DNA of 31,323 nucleotides from an uncultured Verrucomicrobiales bacterium (GTDB taxonomy: Bacteria; Verrucomicrobiota; Verrucomicrobiae; Limisphaerales; CANJSG01), in assembly GCA_946480965.1 (NCBI GenBank), contig CAMLMI010000009.1:1-31323 (forward strand), written 5' to 3'. The translations under genes were made by a program, and so were the position numbers. Below, piece after piece: positions 1-6,850 of the stretch. The notes under the pieces are model-generated. The model saw only the letters and a list, made by a program, of their open reading frames with translations. It had not been told where the DNA came from and did no database searches. Each line of letters begins with the position of its first letter. Positions within the stretch are counted from its first letter, which is position 1.

Positions 1-1180
1 AGCCTTCTTCGGCGAAGCGTCCGCCGCTCCCGTCCCGGCGCCGGCGCTCCCGATCCCGGCCCCGGCTCCCGTGCCGCCGCCGCCCGCACCCCGCCCGGTC
101 GCTGCCGCGGCACCGGTTCCTGTGGCGATGCCCGAGTCGGCCCCGGCTGCGGAAGCATCCGCGCCGCTCCTGCCGGAGTCCGACGTCTTGACCGTGCCCC
201 TGGCCCAGTTGGCCGCGCTCTGGCCCGCGCCGGTGATCGCCGAGATCCGCCAGCTCGTCCTCGGCGGCAAGTCCGTCCATCTCCCCGCCGGCCAGGTCGA
301 GCCCGTGCTGCGCTCGGGCAAGGTCACGTTCACCTGGCAGCAGATCGCCGCCTGGATTCATCCCGAGCCCGTCGCGGTTTCGCCCGCCACGGCCGGCACG
401 CTGGTCGAGCTGCCGCTGAAGGTCATCGCCCCGCTCTTCGTCGCGCGGTTCCGCGCGAAGGAAGGCCAGAAGCGAGTGAAGGTCGGCGAGGACATTCCCG
501 ATGTGTTCGGCAACCGCTCGGCCGCGCCCAAGCCGGAGCCCGTGGCCCCGGCCGTCGAAGCGGTCGCTGCTCCCGTTGCGAAGCCCGCGCCCGCGACGGA
601 GCCGCCCGCGCCCGAACCCGTTCCGCTCGCCGCCCTGCAACCGCCGGTCGAGGAAGCCCCGCCCGCTCCGGTCGAACCCGCGCCGTTGCCGGTGCAGGAA
701 CCGATCCGGATGCCGAAGCTGACCCTGGCCGAGCCCCCGAAGGAAACGGTGCCGTTGCCGGTCGTCGCGCCGGAGCCGATCCCCGCTCCCGCCGCGTCCC
801 GGCTGGGCGCGCTCTTCGGCCAGCCGCAGAAGGCCGAATGGACGCCGGGCGAGATCGTGCAGAAGGTCGCCGCCTTCCCCGGCGTCACCGGTGCCGTGAT
901 CGCGCTGCCCGAGGGCCTGCCCGTCGCCGCGCAGCTGCCGTCGAGCGTGAACGCCGACGCCTTCGCCGGCTTCATGCCGCAGATGTTCGCCCGCATCGCG
1001 CAATACACCCGCGAGCTGAAGTTCGGCGAGATCCACAAGCTCTCGCTTGAAGTGAACGGCGGCCACGTGACCGTCTTCCGCGCCGGGCGCGTCTATTTCG
1101 GCGTCATCGGCGAAGGGGCCACCTCCCCCGCCGCGCAGCTCGCGCTCGTCGCCACTGAACTCTCCAAACTCAATCCCTAA
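1..1180 (+). CDS. Pro/Ala-rich protein with C-terminal roadblock/LC7 domain (5' end outside window)
   Basis: The frame is open to the left edge (from base 2), so the true start lies outside the window; the GTG at 71 is only an internal codon. Visible order: Pro/Ala linker; a globular segment at about 180-510 (leucine-rich, ending near VELPLKVIAPLFVARF); a second Pro/Ala/Glu linker at about 520-800; then a C-terminal roadblock/LC7-like domain at about 830-1180 (PGVTGAVIALPEGLPVAAQL, later GRVYFGVIGEG). Roadblock proteins bind Ras-like GTPases, and the next gene, 11 bp on, encodes one, so this is probably a regulator or scaffold for that GTPase in the cytoplasm. A short motif ending in Phe-Gly recurs at or next to the linkers (AFFGE, DVFGN, ALFGQ). 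The roadblock call is by pattern, with no search. The linker composition is extreme, but the frame is supported by the following operon and by the conserved-looking blocks. Confidence 0.75.
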   Translation, partial: AFFGEASAAPVPAPALPIPAPAPVPPPPAPRPVAAAAPVPVAMPESAPAAEASAPLLPESDVLTVPLAQLAALWPAPVIAEIRQLVLGGKSVHLPAGQVEPVLRSGKVTFTWQQIAAWIHPEPVAVSPATAGTLVELPLKVIAPLFVARFRAKEGQKRVKVGEDIPDVFGNRSAAPKPEPVAPAVEAVAAPVAKPAPATEPPAPEPVPLAALQPPVEEAPPAPVEPAPLPVQEPIRMPKLTLAEPPKETVPLPVVAPEPIPAPAASRLGALFGQPQKAEWTPGEIVQKVAAFPGVTGAVIALPEGLPVAAQLPSSVNADAFAGFMPQMFARIAQYTRELKFGEIHKLSLEVNGGHVTVFRAGRVYFGVIGEGATSPAAQLALVATELSKLNP

Positions 1181-1191
1181 AGCCCCTCCGT

Positions 1192-1803
1192 ATGGCCATC
1201 ATCAACCAGGCAACCCGCGAACTTCAGGTCAAGATCGTCTATTACGGTCCCGCGAAGTGCGGCAAGACCACCAACCTCGAACAGGTCCACGCCAACGTGC
1301 AGAACGTGCAGGAGAAGGGGAAGCTCGTGTCCCTCGCCACCAGTTCCGATCGCACGCTCTTCTTCGACTTCCTCCCCATCGAGGCGATGGCGATCAAGGG
1401 CTTCAAGACCAAGTTCCAGCTCTACACCGTGCCCGGCCAGGTGATCTACAACACCACCCGCCAGCTCGTGCTGCGCGGCGTGGACGGCATCGTCTTCGTG
1501 GCGGATTCCCAATACGACAAGATGCAGGAGAACGTGGAGAGCTTCGCGAACCTGGAGGAGAATCTGAAGAGCCTCCGCCTGAATCTCGCCGATATCCCCT
1601 ACGTGATCCAATACAACAAGCGGGACCTGCCCGGCGTCGCGCCCGTGGACTACATGGAGTTCCTCCTGAACAACCGCGACATCCAGGTCCCGTCCTTCGA
1701 GGCCAGCGCCTCCACCTGCGAGGGCGTCTTCGAGACCCTGAACATGATCACCCGGTTGTTGCTGCACAAATTCATCAACGAGAGCCAGCGCCGCGCGGCC
1801 TAG
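1192..1803 (+). CDS. mglA: MglA-like small Ras-family GTPase
   Basis: This 203-residue protein matches the MglA family over its whole length. Visible motifs: P-loop GPAKCGKTTN (about residues 19-28), switch region TLFFDFLP, TVPGQ in place of the classical DxxG (typical of MglA), VDGIVFVADSQ, and NKRD for guanine recognition. In Myxococcus, MglA-GTP marks the leading cell pole and drives motility, and MglB (a roadblock protein) is its GTPase-activating protein. Here the gene lies between two roadblock-domain genes, 11 bp after the first and 20 bp before the second, so the three are probably one operon forming a GTPase switch. What it controls here (polarity, motility, pili or envelope growth) cannot be read from the window. 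The start ATG at 1192 gives the usual family N-terminus (M-A-I-I-N). Confidence 0.92.
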   Translation: MAIINQATRELQVKIVYYGPAKCGKTTNLEQVHANVQNVQEKGKLVSLATSSDRTLFFDFLPIEAMAIKGFKTKFQLYTVPGQVIYNTTRQLVLRGVDGIVFVADSQYDKMQENVESFANLEENLKSLRLNLADIPYVIQYNKRDLPGVAPVDYMEFLLNNRDIQVPSFEASASTCEGVFETLNMITRLLLHKFINESQRRAA

Positions 1804-1823
1804 GCCCTCATCCCACCGATCCC

Positions 1824-2306
1824 ATGTTGAGCCTCCCACAGCTCATCGAAGAGGACATCGCGGTGCTCGACGCCGCCTTGGGTTCATTGCTCGTCAAATC
1901 CGAAGCGGTGGCCGTGCTCATCATCGACAAGGGCGGCCCCCTCATCATCCAGAAGGGAAACCACGACCAGATCGACACCACCACGATGGCCGCGCTCGCC
2001 GCCGGTTCCTTCTGTGCGAACCAGGCCATCGCCGGGCTCGTGGGCGAGAACGATTTCAGCAGCATCTACCAGCAGGGCCGCGAGCACAGCCTCCTGGTGA
2101 TGAATGTGGACGACCAGCTCCTCCTCGTCGTCATCTTCAAGGCCGAACACAGCGTCGGCGCCATCAAGTATTTCGCCGCCGCCACCGTCGGCCTCGTGGC
2201 CGAACAGATCCGCAAGGCCCGCGAACGCGATCCCGACGAAGGCATCGACCTCGTGGAGCTGAACCTTGTGGACACCTCCGTGCTCTTCGCCCGCAAGGCC
2301 GGTTGA
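1824..2306 (+). CDS. Roadblock/LC7 domain protein (MglB-like GTPase partner)
   Basis: The start is ATG 1824 (MLSLPQLIEEDI), giving 160 residues; a longer upstream reading in this frame only overlaps the GTPase gene and is rejected. The sequence has the alpha/beta pattern of a roadblock/LC7 domain: a leading helix, VAVLIIDKGGPLIIQKG, a helix around AALAAGSFCANQAIAGLVG, then strands HSLLVMNVDDQLLLVVIF. The C-terminal tail (about residues 120-160) is charged and helical. Roadblock dimers such as MglB act as activating proteins or scaffolds for MglA GTPases, and its place 20 bp after an MglA gene makes that role likely. It differs clearly from the roadblock domain of the first gene, so the two may have separate roles, for example activator and localisation factor. 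Intracellular, with no signal peptide. Confidence 0.85.
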   Translation: MLSLPQLIEEDIAVLDAALGSLLVKSEAVAVLIIDKGGPLIIQKGNHDQIDTTTMAALAAGSFCANQAIAGLVGENDFSSIYQQGREHSLLVMNVDDQLLLVVIFKAEHSVGAIKYFAAATVGLVAEQIRKARERDPDEGIDLVELNLVDTSVLFARKAG

Positions 2307-2369
2307 ACCGCGGCAAGTCCGGTTTCCGCAGCCCGGTGGCTGCTCCGTTCCGCCTGCGGCGTTCCGCGC

Positions 2370-3071
2370 TCAGGCCCGCTTCCGGTTGTGGGCGTCGAGC
2401 CCGTATTTCTGTGCGGCCAACGCCTCGGCCCGTTCCAGAAACGCCTCGGACGGCGTGAACTCCTTGGCCGTCTCCCCGAAGAAGTTTTTCCCCGCGGCCA
2501 GCGCCGCCGCCTGCCACGCCGTGCGTTCCAACCCGATGGGGGGCGGCTGCACGGAGCCCTGGATGAGCAGGCCGAACTTGTTCCGGCGCTGCGCCGCTCC
2601 GGCGATCTTGCGTCCGTGCCAGAGCAGGTCGTGCTTCTCCGCGCCGATGAAGCACTGGCCGGGAATCTCCTTCACGCAGCACGGCGACAGCGCCGTTTCC
2701 ACGCCCAGCCGCGCGAATCCGACCCTCAGCCAATCGTGGATGCGCCGGTAGCTTTCCTCGGCGGAGAGCGCATACCAGAAATGGCCCGGCGGCACCGCCA
2801 GGCTGTAGGTCCAGTCCCGGTCGTGCGGCACGAACCCGCCGCCGGTGCAGCGCCGGATCAAGGGCCGCAATCCCGTCACTGCCTCCACCTCCGAGATGCG
2901 CTGCGAATAGCCGAAAGTTCCCGCCGGTTCGGTCCAGCCGTAGAACCGCAAAACGGGAGCGCCGTGGATCACGGCGGATTCCAGCAACGCCTCGTCCACC
3001 GCCATGTTGCGCGCGGGCGCGCCCAGGGCCGTGTCGAAGTGGAGCCAACTTGAAGAAACGGAATCGGACAT
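2370..3071 (-). CDS. Lipoate-protein ligase / octanoyltransferase family (BPL_LplA_LipB fold)
   Basis: The protein has 233 residues from ATG 3071 (MSDSVSSSW); an in-frame extension to 3248 translates the upstream inverted repeat and is not credible. Family motifs: LRFYGWTEPAGTFGYSQ (about 41-57), RRCTGGGFVPHD (73-84, the lipoyl/octanoyl-binding RRxxGGG motif) and GRKIAGAAQRR (153-163, with the catalytic-type Lys155), followed by LIQGSV. These enzymes attach lipoate, or transfer octanoate, to the E2 and H subunits of 2-oxoacid dehydrogenases and the glycine cleavage system. The sequence alone does not separate a ligase (LplA) from a transferase (LipM-like); Cys140 (PGQCF) fits the position of a conserved cysteine in that superfamily. 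No lipoyl-dependent enzyme gene is beside it. It follows nth on the same strand, across a long inverted repeat that may separate their transcripts. Confidence 0.82.
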   Translation of the reverse strand: MSDSVSSSWLHFDTALGAPARNMAVDEALLESAVIHGAPVLRFYGWTEPAGTFGYSQRISEVEAVTGLRPLIRRCTGGGFVPHDRDWTYSLAVPPGHFWYALSAEESYRRIHDWLRVGFARLGVETALSPCCVKEIPGQCFIGAEKHDLLWHGRKIAGAAQRRNKFGLLIQGSVQPPPIGLERTAWQAAALAAGKNFFGETAKEFTPSEAFLERAEALAAQKYGLDAHNRKRA

Positions 3072-3131
3072 CGCGGTCACCCTAGAGGAATCAGCCCCGG
3101 TCGCGCAAAGCCCGCGCGATCCACTCGCATA

Positions 3132-3233
3132 AACCCACCCCTGACCCCTCCGAGGAGGGGAATAGTGGAACCGCGTCCGGCAATCGGATGGCGAAATGTT
3201 GTATCCTCTCCTCGGAGGGATCAGGGGTGGGTT
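3132..3233. repeat. Long imperfect inverted repeat between nth and the lipoate-ligase gene
   Basis: Arms at 3132-3161 and 3204-3233 (about 30 bp each, two mismatches) flank a 42-bp centre. Each arm contains a smaller palindrome; in the left arm CCCCTC pairs with GAGGGG around CGAG. The element fills the gap between nth (stop at 3245) and the start of the lipoate-ligase gene at 3071. There is no T-run typical of an intrinsic terminator. It resembles a mobile palindromic repeat (REP/MITE-like) and could still act as a transcript-end or processing structure. Confidence 0.7.
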
Positions 3234-3244
3234 CCGTCCACCGT

Positions 3245-3898
3245 TCACTCAGCTACCACCGACGGACACAGCGCCCTCAGCTCGCACCCCGCACAATCCG
3301 GGCTCCGAGCCGAGCACCGCCGCCGCCCGTGCCAGATCAACCAGTGGCTGAACTGCGCCCAGTCTTCCTGCGGCACGAGCTTCATCAACGCCTGCTCGAT
3401 CTTCCCCGGATCGGTTTCCTTCGTCAGTCCGAGCCGTTGGCTCAGGCGGCCGACGTGCGTGTCCACCACGATGCCGACATTGATCCCGAAGGCGTTTCCC
3501 AGGACCACGTTCGCCGTCTTGCGCCCCACGCCGTCGAGCTCGATCAATTCGTCCATCGTGCACGGCACTTCGCCGCCGTGTCGTTCGATCAGCTTGCGGC
3601 AAGCGGCCTGGATGTTCTTGGACTTGTTCCGATAGAGCCCGATGCGCCGGACATCCTGTTCCAGTTCCGCCAACGGCGCGTCCGCGTAGTCCCCGGCCGA
3701 ACGATACTTTTTGAAGAGATCGGCCGTCACGATGTTGACCTGCTTGTCCGTGCACTGCGCGGAGAGGATCGTGGCGATCAGCAGCTCCAACGGGTTCGAG
3801 TGGTCCAGCTCGCAGTAGGCGTTGGGATACGCCGCCTTCAGCCCGGCGATGATCCGGGCGGCGCGCTCCAGCTTGGCGGAATGGGCTTCTCGGGGCAT
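3245..3898 (-). CDS. nth: Endonuclease III (DNA glycosylase/AP lyase)
   Basis: This protein removes oxidised pyrimidines and cleaves abasic sites in base-excision repair. From ATG 3898 (MPREAHSAKLER) it has 217 residues, close to the usual family length; an alternative TTG at 3925 would add nine residues. Visible signatures: the helix-hairpin-helix LDGVGRKTANVVLG with catalytic Lys127, catalytic Asp146 in VVDTHVGR, LLIATILSAQCTD near the N-terminus, and a complete C-terminal iron-sulphur motif C-x6-C-x2-C-x5-C (Cys195, 202, 205, 211). Nothing is missing, so it should be active. It is transcribed away from the sigma-factor gene, with about 170 bp between their starts, and towards the lipoate-ligase gene. 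Confidence 0.95.
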   Translation of the reverse strand: MPREAHSAKLERAARIIAGLKAAYPNAYCELDHSNPLELLIATILSAQCTDKQVNIVTADLFKKYRSAGDYADAPLAELEQDVRRIGLYRNKSKNIQAACRKLIERHGGEVPCTMDELIELDGVGRKTANVVLGNAFGINVGIVVDTHVGRLSQRLGLTKETDPGKIEQALMKLVPQEDWAQFSHWLIWHGRRRCSARSPDCAGCELRALCPSVVAE

Positions 3899-4068
3899 GG
3901 CGTTCAATCGGCCATCGCGGCCCAACGTGGGAAGACAACCGGACGGTTCACGCGCGGATGTTTCAACGGCCCATCGGCTGGAGGCAACGCCCGTTCAATC
4001 CCGGAGCCTTCGGTTCGCCAAAAGAAAGTTTTCGGATTCCAACCCGCAGCGGCAGCTTTCCGGGCGAA

Positions 4069-5715
4069 ATGAACGAGGAACGGAGCGATTCTGCACTGCT
4101 GGTCGCCTATGCCCGGAACGGCGAGGAAGGCGCGTTCCACCAATTGGTCCGACGACACCTCGATCTTGTTTACGCCACCGCGCTGCGGAAGGTGACCGAC
4201 GCTCCCGCCGCCGAGGAGATCGCGCAGAACGTTTTCCACGCCCTCGCCCGCAAGGCCGCCTGCTTCGCCCCCGAAGACTCCCTGCCCGCCTGGCTCCATC
4301 GCACCGCCCTGTTGGAGTCCAGGCATTGGCTGCGCGGCGAACTGCGCCGCCGTCGCCGCGAGGAAACCGCCGCCCACCTCGGCACCACCATGAACGCACC
4401 CGAAGAATCCCCGGTTTGGCGCGAACTGGTCCCGCTGCTCGATGACGCCCTGCTCTCGCTCCGGGAAAAGGACCGAGCCGCCCTGCTGCTCCGCTTTCAG
4501 GAAAACAAACCGCTCAGGGAGGTGGGCCGAGCGTTGGGAGTGGGCGAGGACGCGGCCCAGAAGCGCGTCCAAACCGCCTTGGAGCGCGCGGCGAAGTTCT
4601 TCCGTCGGCACGGCCACCGCACGGCCACCGGCGCGATCGCCGCCGCGCTCCAAGGCACCGCCCAGACCGCGCCCGCTGCCCTCTTGGCGACCACCATCCA
4701 GTCCACCTTGGCCGTTGCCCCCGCCACAGCGTTGACCGGCCTCTCCCTCTGGCTGGCGAAGCTGGCCGGTCTCAGCAAGGCCAAGACGGCGCTGGCCTGT
4801 ATGGCGGTGGCGGCTTTGCCAGCCTTGATGGAATGGTCGGAGGTTCGAGCTGCTCAGACCCAGTTGAGCCAACTCCAAGCGGAAGCTGAGCAAGCTCGGC
4901 AGCAAGCCGATCAATTGGCGGAAAGACTGCTCGGCTTGCAGGCGGAAGAGTCCCGCATAGCAGCCGACTTGCAGCGCGAGGAAGAAAACCGGGCTGCACG
5001 TCAATTGGCTGTGGCCAAGGTCGCCTCCTTTCGCGACCGGCTTCAGTCCTATCTCGACTCGGACGAAGAGGGATGGCCGGATGATTTGCCGTATGTGAAG
5101 CTTCCGAAACGCTCGCTGAAGGAAATTGGCTTCCAAGTCTGGAGCTACAACAACGAGCTGACCCGGGAAGCGAAACACCTTCTGGCCATCACGGACGAAG
5201 AAGCCCTCGGCCTCCAACGGCAAGCCAAGTGGTTCAAAGGCGAAGTGGATCGATTGATGGTTCTGAGTGCGGTCGAGGACCACGACACGAAATGGTTCAC
5301 CCAGTTCGCCCAAAGCAACGCTCCGACAAAGGCGTTCCAAATCCATGTGCCTCCGTCAGCGGGTGCTGTGTTGCTCGACGAACACCTGCGAAAGCAGAAC
5401 GGATGGATCGGACCCGAGCGCCAATCGGTTCTAGCCATGCAGGGCGATTCAAGGTTCGGAGGTGACCTGTGGTCCAAGGTCCAGACCTTGGCGATGGACC
5501 ACGGCCTGTCGCTGGCGGTCGGCATCAGCAAAGCCAAAGAAGGAAAGTTCGCCTTCGGAAGCCAGCATGTGGTCTTCAAGGAAGGAGAGGCCACCGGGGT
5601 TCAAGCATCCTATTGGTCCGGACCAGCACTCTCCCGGATGCTGCCTGACGATTTTGTCGGGCTCTACGAGCCAACCTTCAAAGAAATCATCCATCAACCG
5701 GAGGAGAACCAATGA
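4069..5715 (+). CDS. ECF sigma factor fused to a transmembrane helix, coiled coil and C-terminal domain
   Basis: The likely start is ATG 4069 (MNEERSDSALLVAYARNG), giving 548 residues; the frame stays open upstream to 3958 but without family-like sequence. Residues 20-95 are sigma region 2 (LVRRHLDLVYATALRKV, AEEIAQNVFHALARKA, WLHRTALLESRHWLR). Residues 118-182 are region 4, a helix-turn-helix (LREKDRAALLLRFQ, PLREVGRALGVGEDAAQKRV). An Ala/Thr-rich linker leads to a hydrophobic segment at about 238-255 that looks like a membrane helix, then a heptad-like coiled coil (256-312) and a unique domain to residue 548. A sigma of this type would be held at the membrane, with the C-terminal part probably periplasmic. 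No anti-sigma gene is adjacent. The next gene starts inside its stop codon (ATGA, 5712-5715) and encodes a look-alike partner, so the two are translationally coupled. Fusions of this kind are, from memory, common in Verrucomicrobiota. The signal sensed is unknown. Confidence 0.85.
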   Translation: MNEERSDSALLVAYARNGEEGAFHQLVRRHLDLVYATALRKVTDAPAAEEIAQNVFHALARKAACFAPEDSLPAWLHRTALLESRHWLRGELRRRRREETAAHLGTTMNAPEESPVWRELVPLLDDALLSLREKDRAALLLRFQENKPLREVGRALGVGEDAAQKRVQTALERAAKFFRRHGHRTATGAIAAALQGTAQTAPAALLATTIQSTLAVAPATALTGLSLWLAKLAGLSKAKTALACMAVAALPALMEWSEVRAAQTQLSQLQAEAEQARQQADQLAERLLGLQAEESRIAADLQREEENRAARQLAVAKVASFRDRLQSYLDSDEEGWPDDLPYVKLPKRSLKEIGFQVWSYNNELTREAKHLLAITDEEALGLQRQAKWFKGEVDRLMVLSAVEDHDTKWFTQFAQSNAPTKAFQIHVPPSAGAVLLDEHLRKQNGWIGPERQSVLAMQGDSRFGGDLWSKVQTLAMDHGLSLAVGISKAKEGKFAFGSQHVVFKEGEATGVQASYWSGPALSRMLPDDFVGLYEPTFKEIIHQPEENQ

Positions 5716-6653
5716 TCCGGCTCATGATCGTCCTTGGGTGCTTTGGCGCGGGTATCGGAGTCTTTTCGGACGCCGTTGTTCAACGCACCACCTCACGAGG
5801 GGAGGTGGATCACGCCGACGCAGAGCTGGCCCAGGTTCGGATCAGGATCGATTCGATGAACGAGGCCAGTGAACGAACGCGGAGCCAAATTGAAGAACTC
5901 CAGGCCCGCCTCCGCAGCGCACGAATCACGGAAACCGTCACCGACCCGCTTCGCCGCCAGATCGAATCGATTCCGGCATCACAACTCGCGTCCCATGGCT
6001 CCGAAGGTTCCCTGCATGAGCTGGGATTTTCCTGGGAATCGTCGCCAGACCACGTTCTGGTCCCAAAAGAGATCTTGGGAGCCCTCAAGGTGGATGCCAT
6101 TGATACGAACGGACACCTGTCGAAGGTCGCCGCATCCTTGCTGGATCTGGATCGCGCTCAAATCGCCGCCACACAGGAAGCATTGAGCCAGGCCCAAAGA
6201 GCCTACGTGGAACGGGCCGCCAAGGCCGCACAACGAACGCCGTTGAACGACCCCGAGATTGTCAGGTGGGAATTGCCAATCGATCTGGAGCTTGAGGCCA
6301 CGCTGATGGGTGAGCTGAAACGACGGCTGGACGAATCCATCGGCCAGGAGCGCCGCGACCTCCTCCTCAAGTTTGCCGGCAGGCCGCTGGCGGAATCCTT
6401 CGGGAATCTGGGAGGCGTCAAAGCTACTTTGACGGTTTATTGGGCGGAAGGAGCCCACGGTTGGGCTCCGGCTTTCCGCTACGATCTCGCCACCAAGAAC
6501 GGCAGTTTGGGTAGCCGCTACGGGAGCGTGGTCAATGACCCTCCCTTCCCAATCTACGCAGAAGACCTGCCACCATTGTTTCGTCCTGCTTTCCCACGCG
6601 GCTGGGCCGAACTTTTGGCGCGTGAAGGCATCGAATTGCCGAAAGATAAGTAG
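5712..6653 (+). CDS. Membrane-anchored coiled-coil protein, partner of the fused sigma factor
   Basis: This 313-residue protein belongs to no family I can name. It starts with a short membrane anchor (MIRLMIVLGCFGAGIGVF, residues 1-18), followed by a charged coiled coil (about 34-75, with IRIDSMNEASERTRSQIEEL). A domain follows in which HELGFSW and LLDLDRAQIAATQEAL resemble KEIGFQVW and LLAITDEEALGLQRQA of the upstream sigma factor's C-terminal domain. Its remaining C-terminal part is Pro- and aromatic-rich. Layout and apparent homology suggest it is a paralogue of the sigma factor's extracytoplasmic half, possibly pairing with it across the coiled coil to control its release or activity. The ATGA overlap with the sigma gene supports a joint function. 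Both genes look less GC-rich than their neighbours from about 4850 on. The function is inferred only. Confidence 0.7.
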   Translation: MIRLMIVLGCFGAGIGVFSDAVVQRTTSRGEVDHADAELAQVRIRIDSMNEASERTRSQIEELQARLRSARITETVTDPLRRQIESIPASQLASHGSEGSLHELGFSWESSPDHVLVPKEILGALKVDAIDTNGHLSKVAASLLDLDRAQIAATQEALSQAQRAYVERAAKAAQRTPLNDPEIVRWELPIDLELEATLMGELKRRLDESIGQERRDLLLKFAGRPLAESFGNLGGVKATLTVYWAEGAHGWAPAFRYDLATKNGSLGSRYGSVVNDPPFPIYAEDLPPLFRPAFPRGWAELLAREGIELPKDK

Positions 6654-6683
6654 GCCCGTGAAGGGAATCGGCGAAGCTTCGTT

Positions 6684-6839
6684 CTATTCCTTCGCCGGGG
6701 GACGCGCTTCGCCGCCCAGTTCCTTCATCACCGCGTCGAAGGCGGGTTTGGGTTGGCCGGTGCGGTCGAAGAGGACGGGGGAGCCCTGCCCTGAAAAGAT
6801 GGGACACCGTTCCGGTTGCCAGAATCCTTCCCGCCGCCT
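6684..6839 (-). pseudogene. 3' remnant of a GH10 xylanase-like gene
   Basis: Read on the minus strand towards a TAG at 6684-6686, this segment encodes a tail containing SGQGSPVLFDRTGQPKPAFD, followed by AVMKELGGEARPPAKE. That resembles the extreme C-terminus of glycoside hydrolase family 10 endo-xylanases, where a PLLFD...PKPA(F/Y) block is conserved. The similarity fades upstream and no body of such a gene remains, because the DUF1592-type gene starts at 6851. It therefore looks like the leftover 3' end of a deleted or displaced gene. The evidence is one short motif recognised by eye. Confidence 0.5.
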
Positions 6840-6850
6840 AAATCATACGT

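Noticed and set aside
71..1180. GTG 71 as the start of the first gene
   Set aside because: The same frame is open to the window edge with similar Pro/Ala-rich sequence and another FFG motif, so the start is outside.
3072..3248. N-terminal extension of the lipoate-ligase-family protein
   Set aside because: It translates the inverted repeat (PPRRG repeated), and ATG 3071 gives a normal family length.
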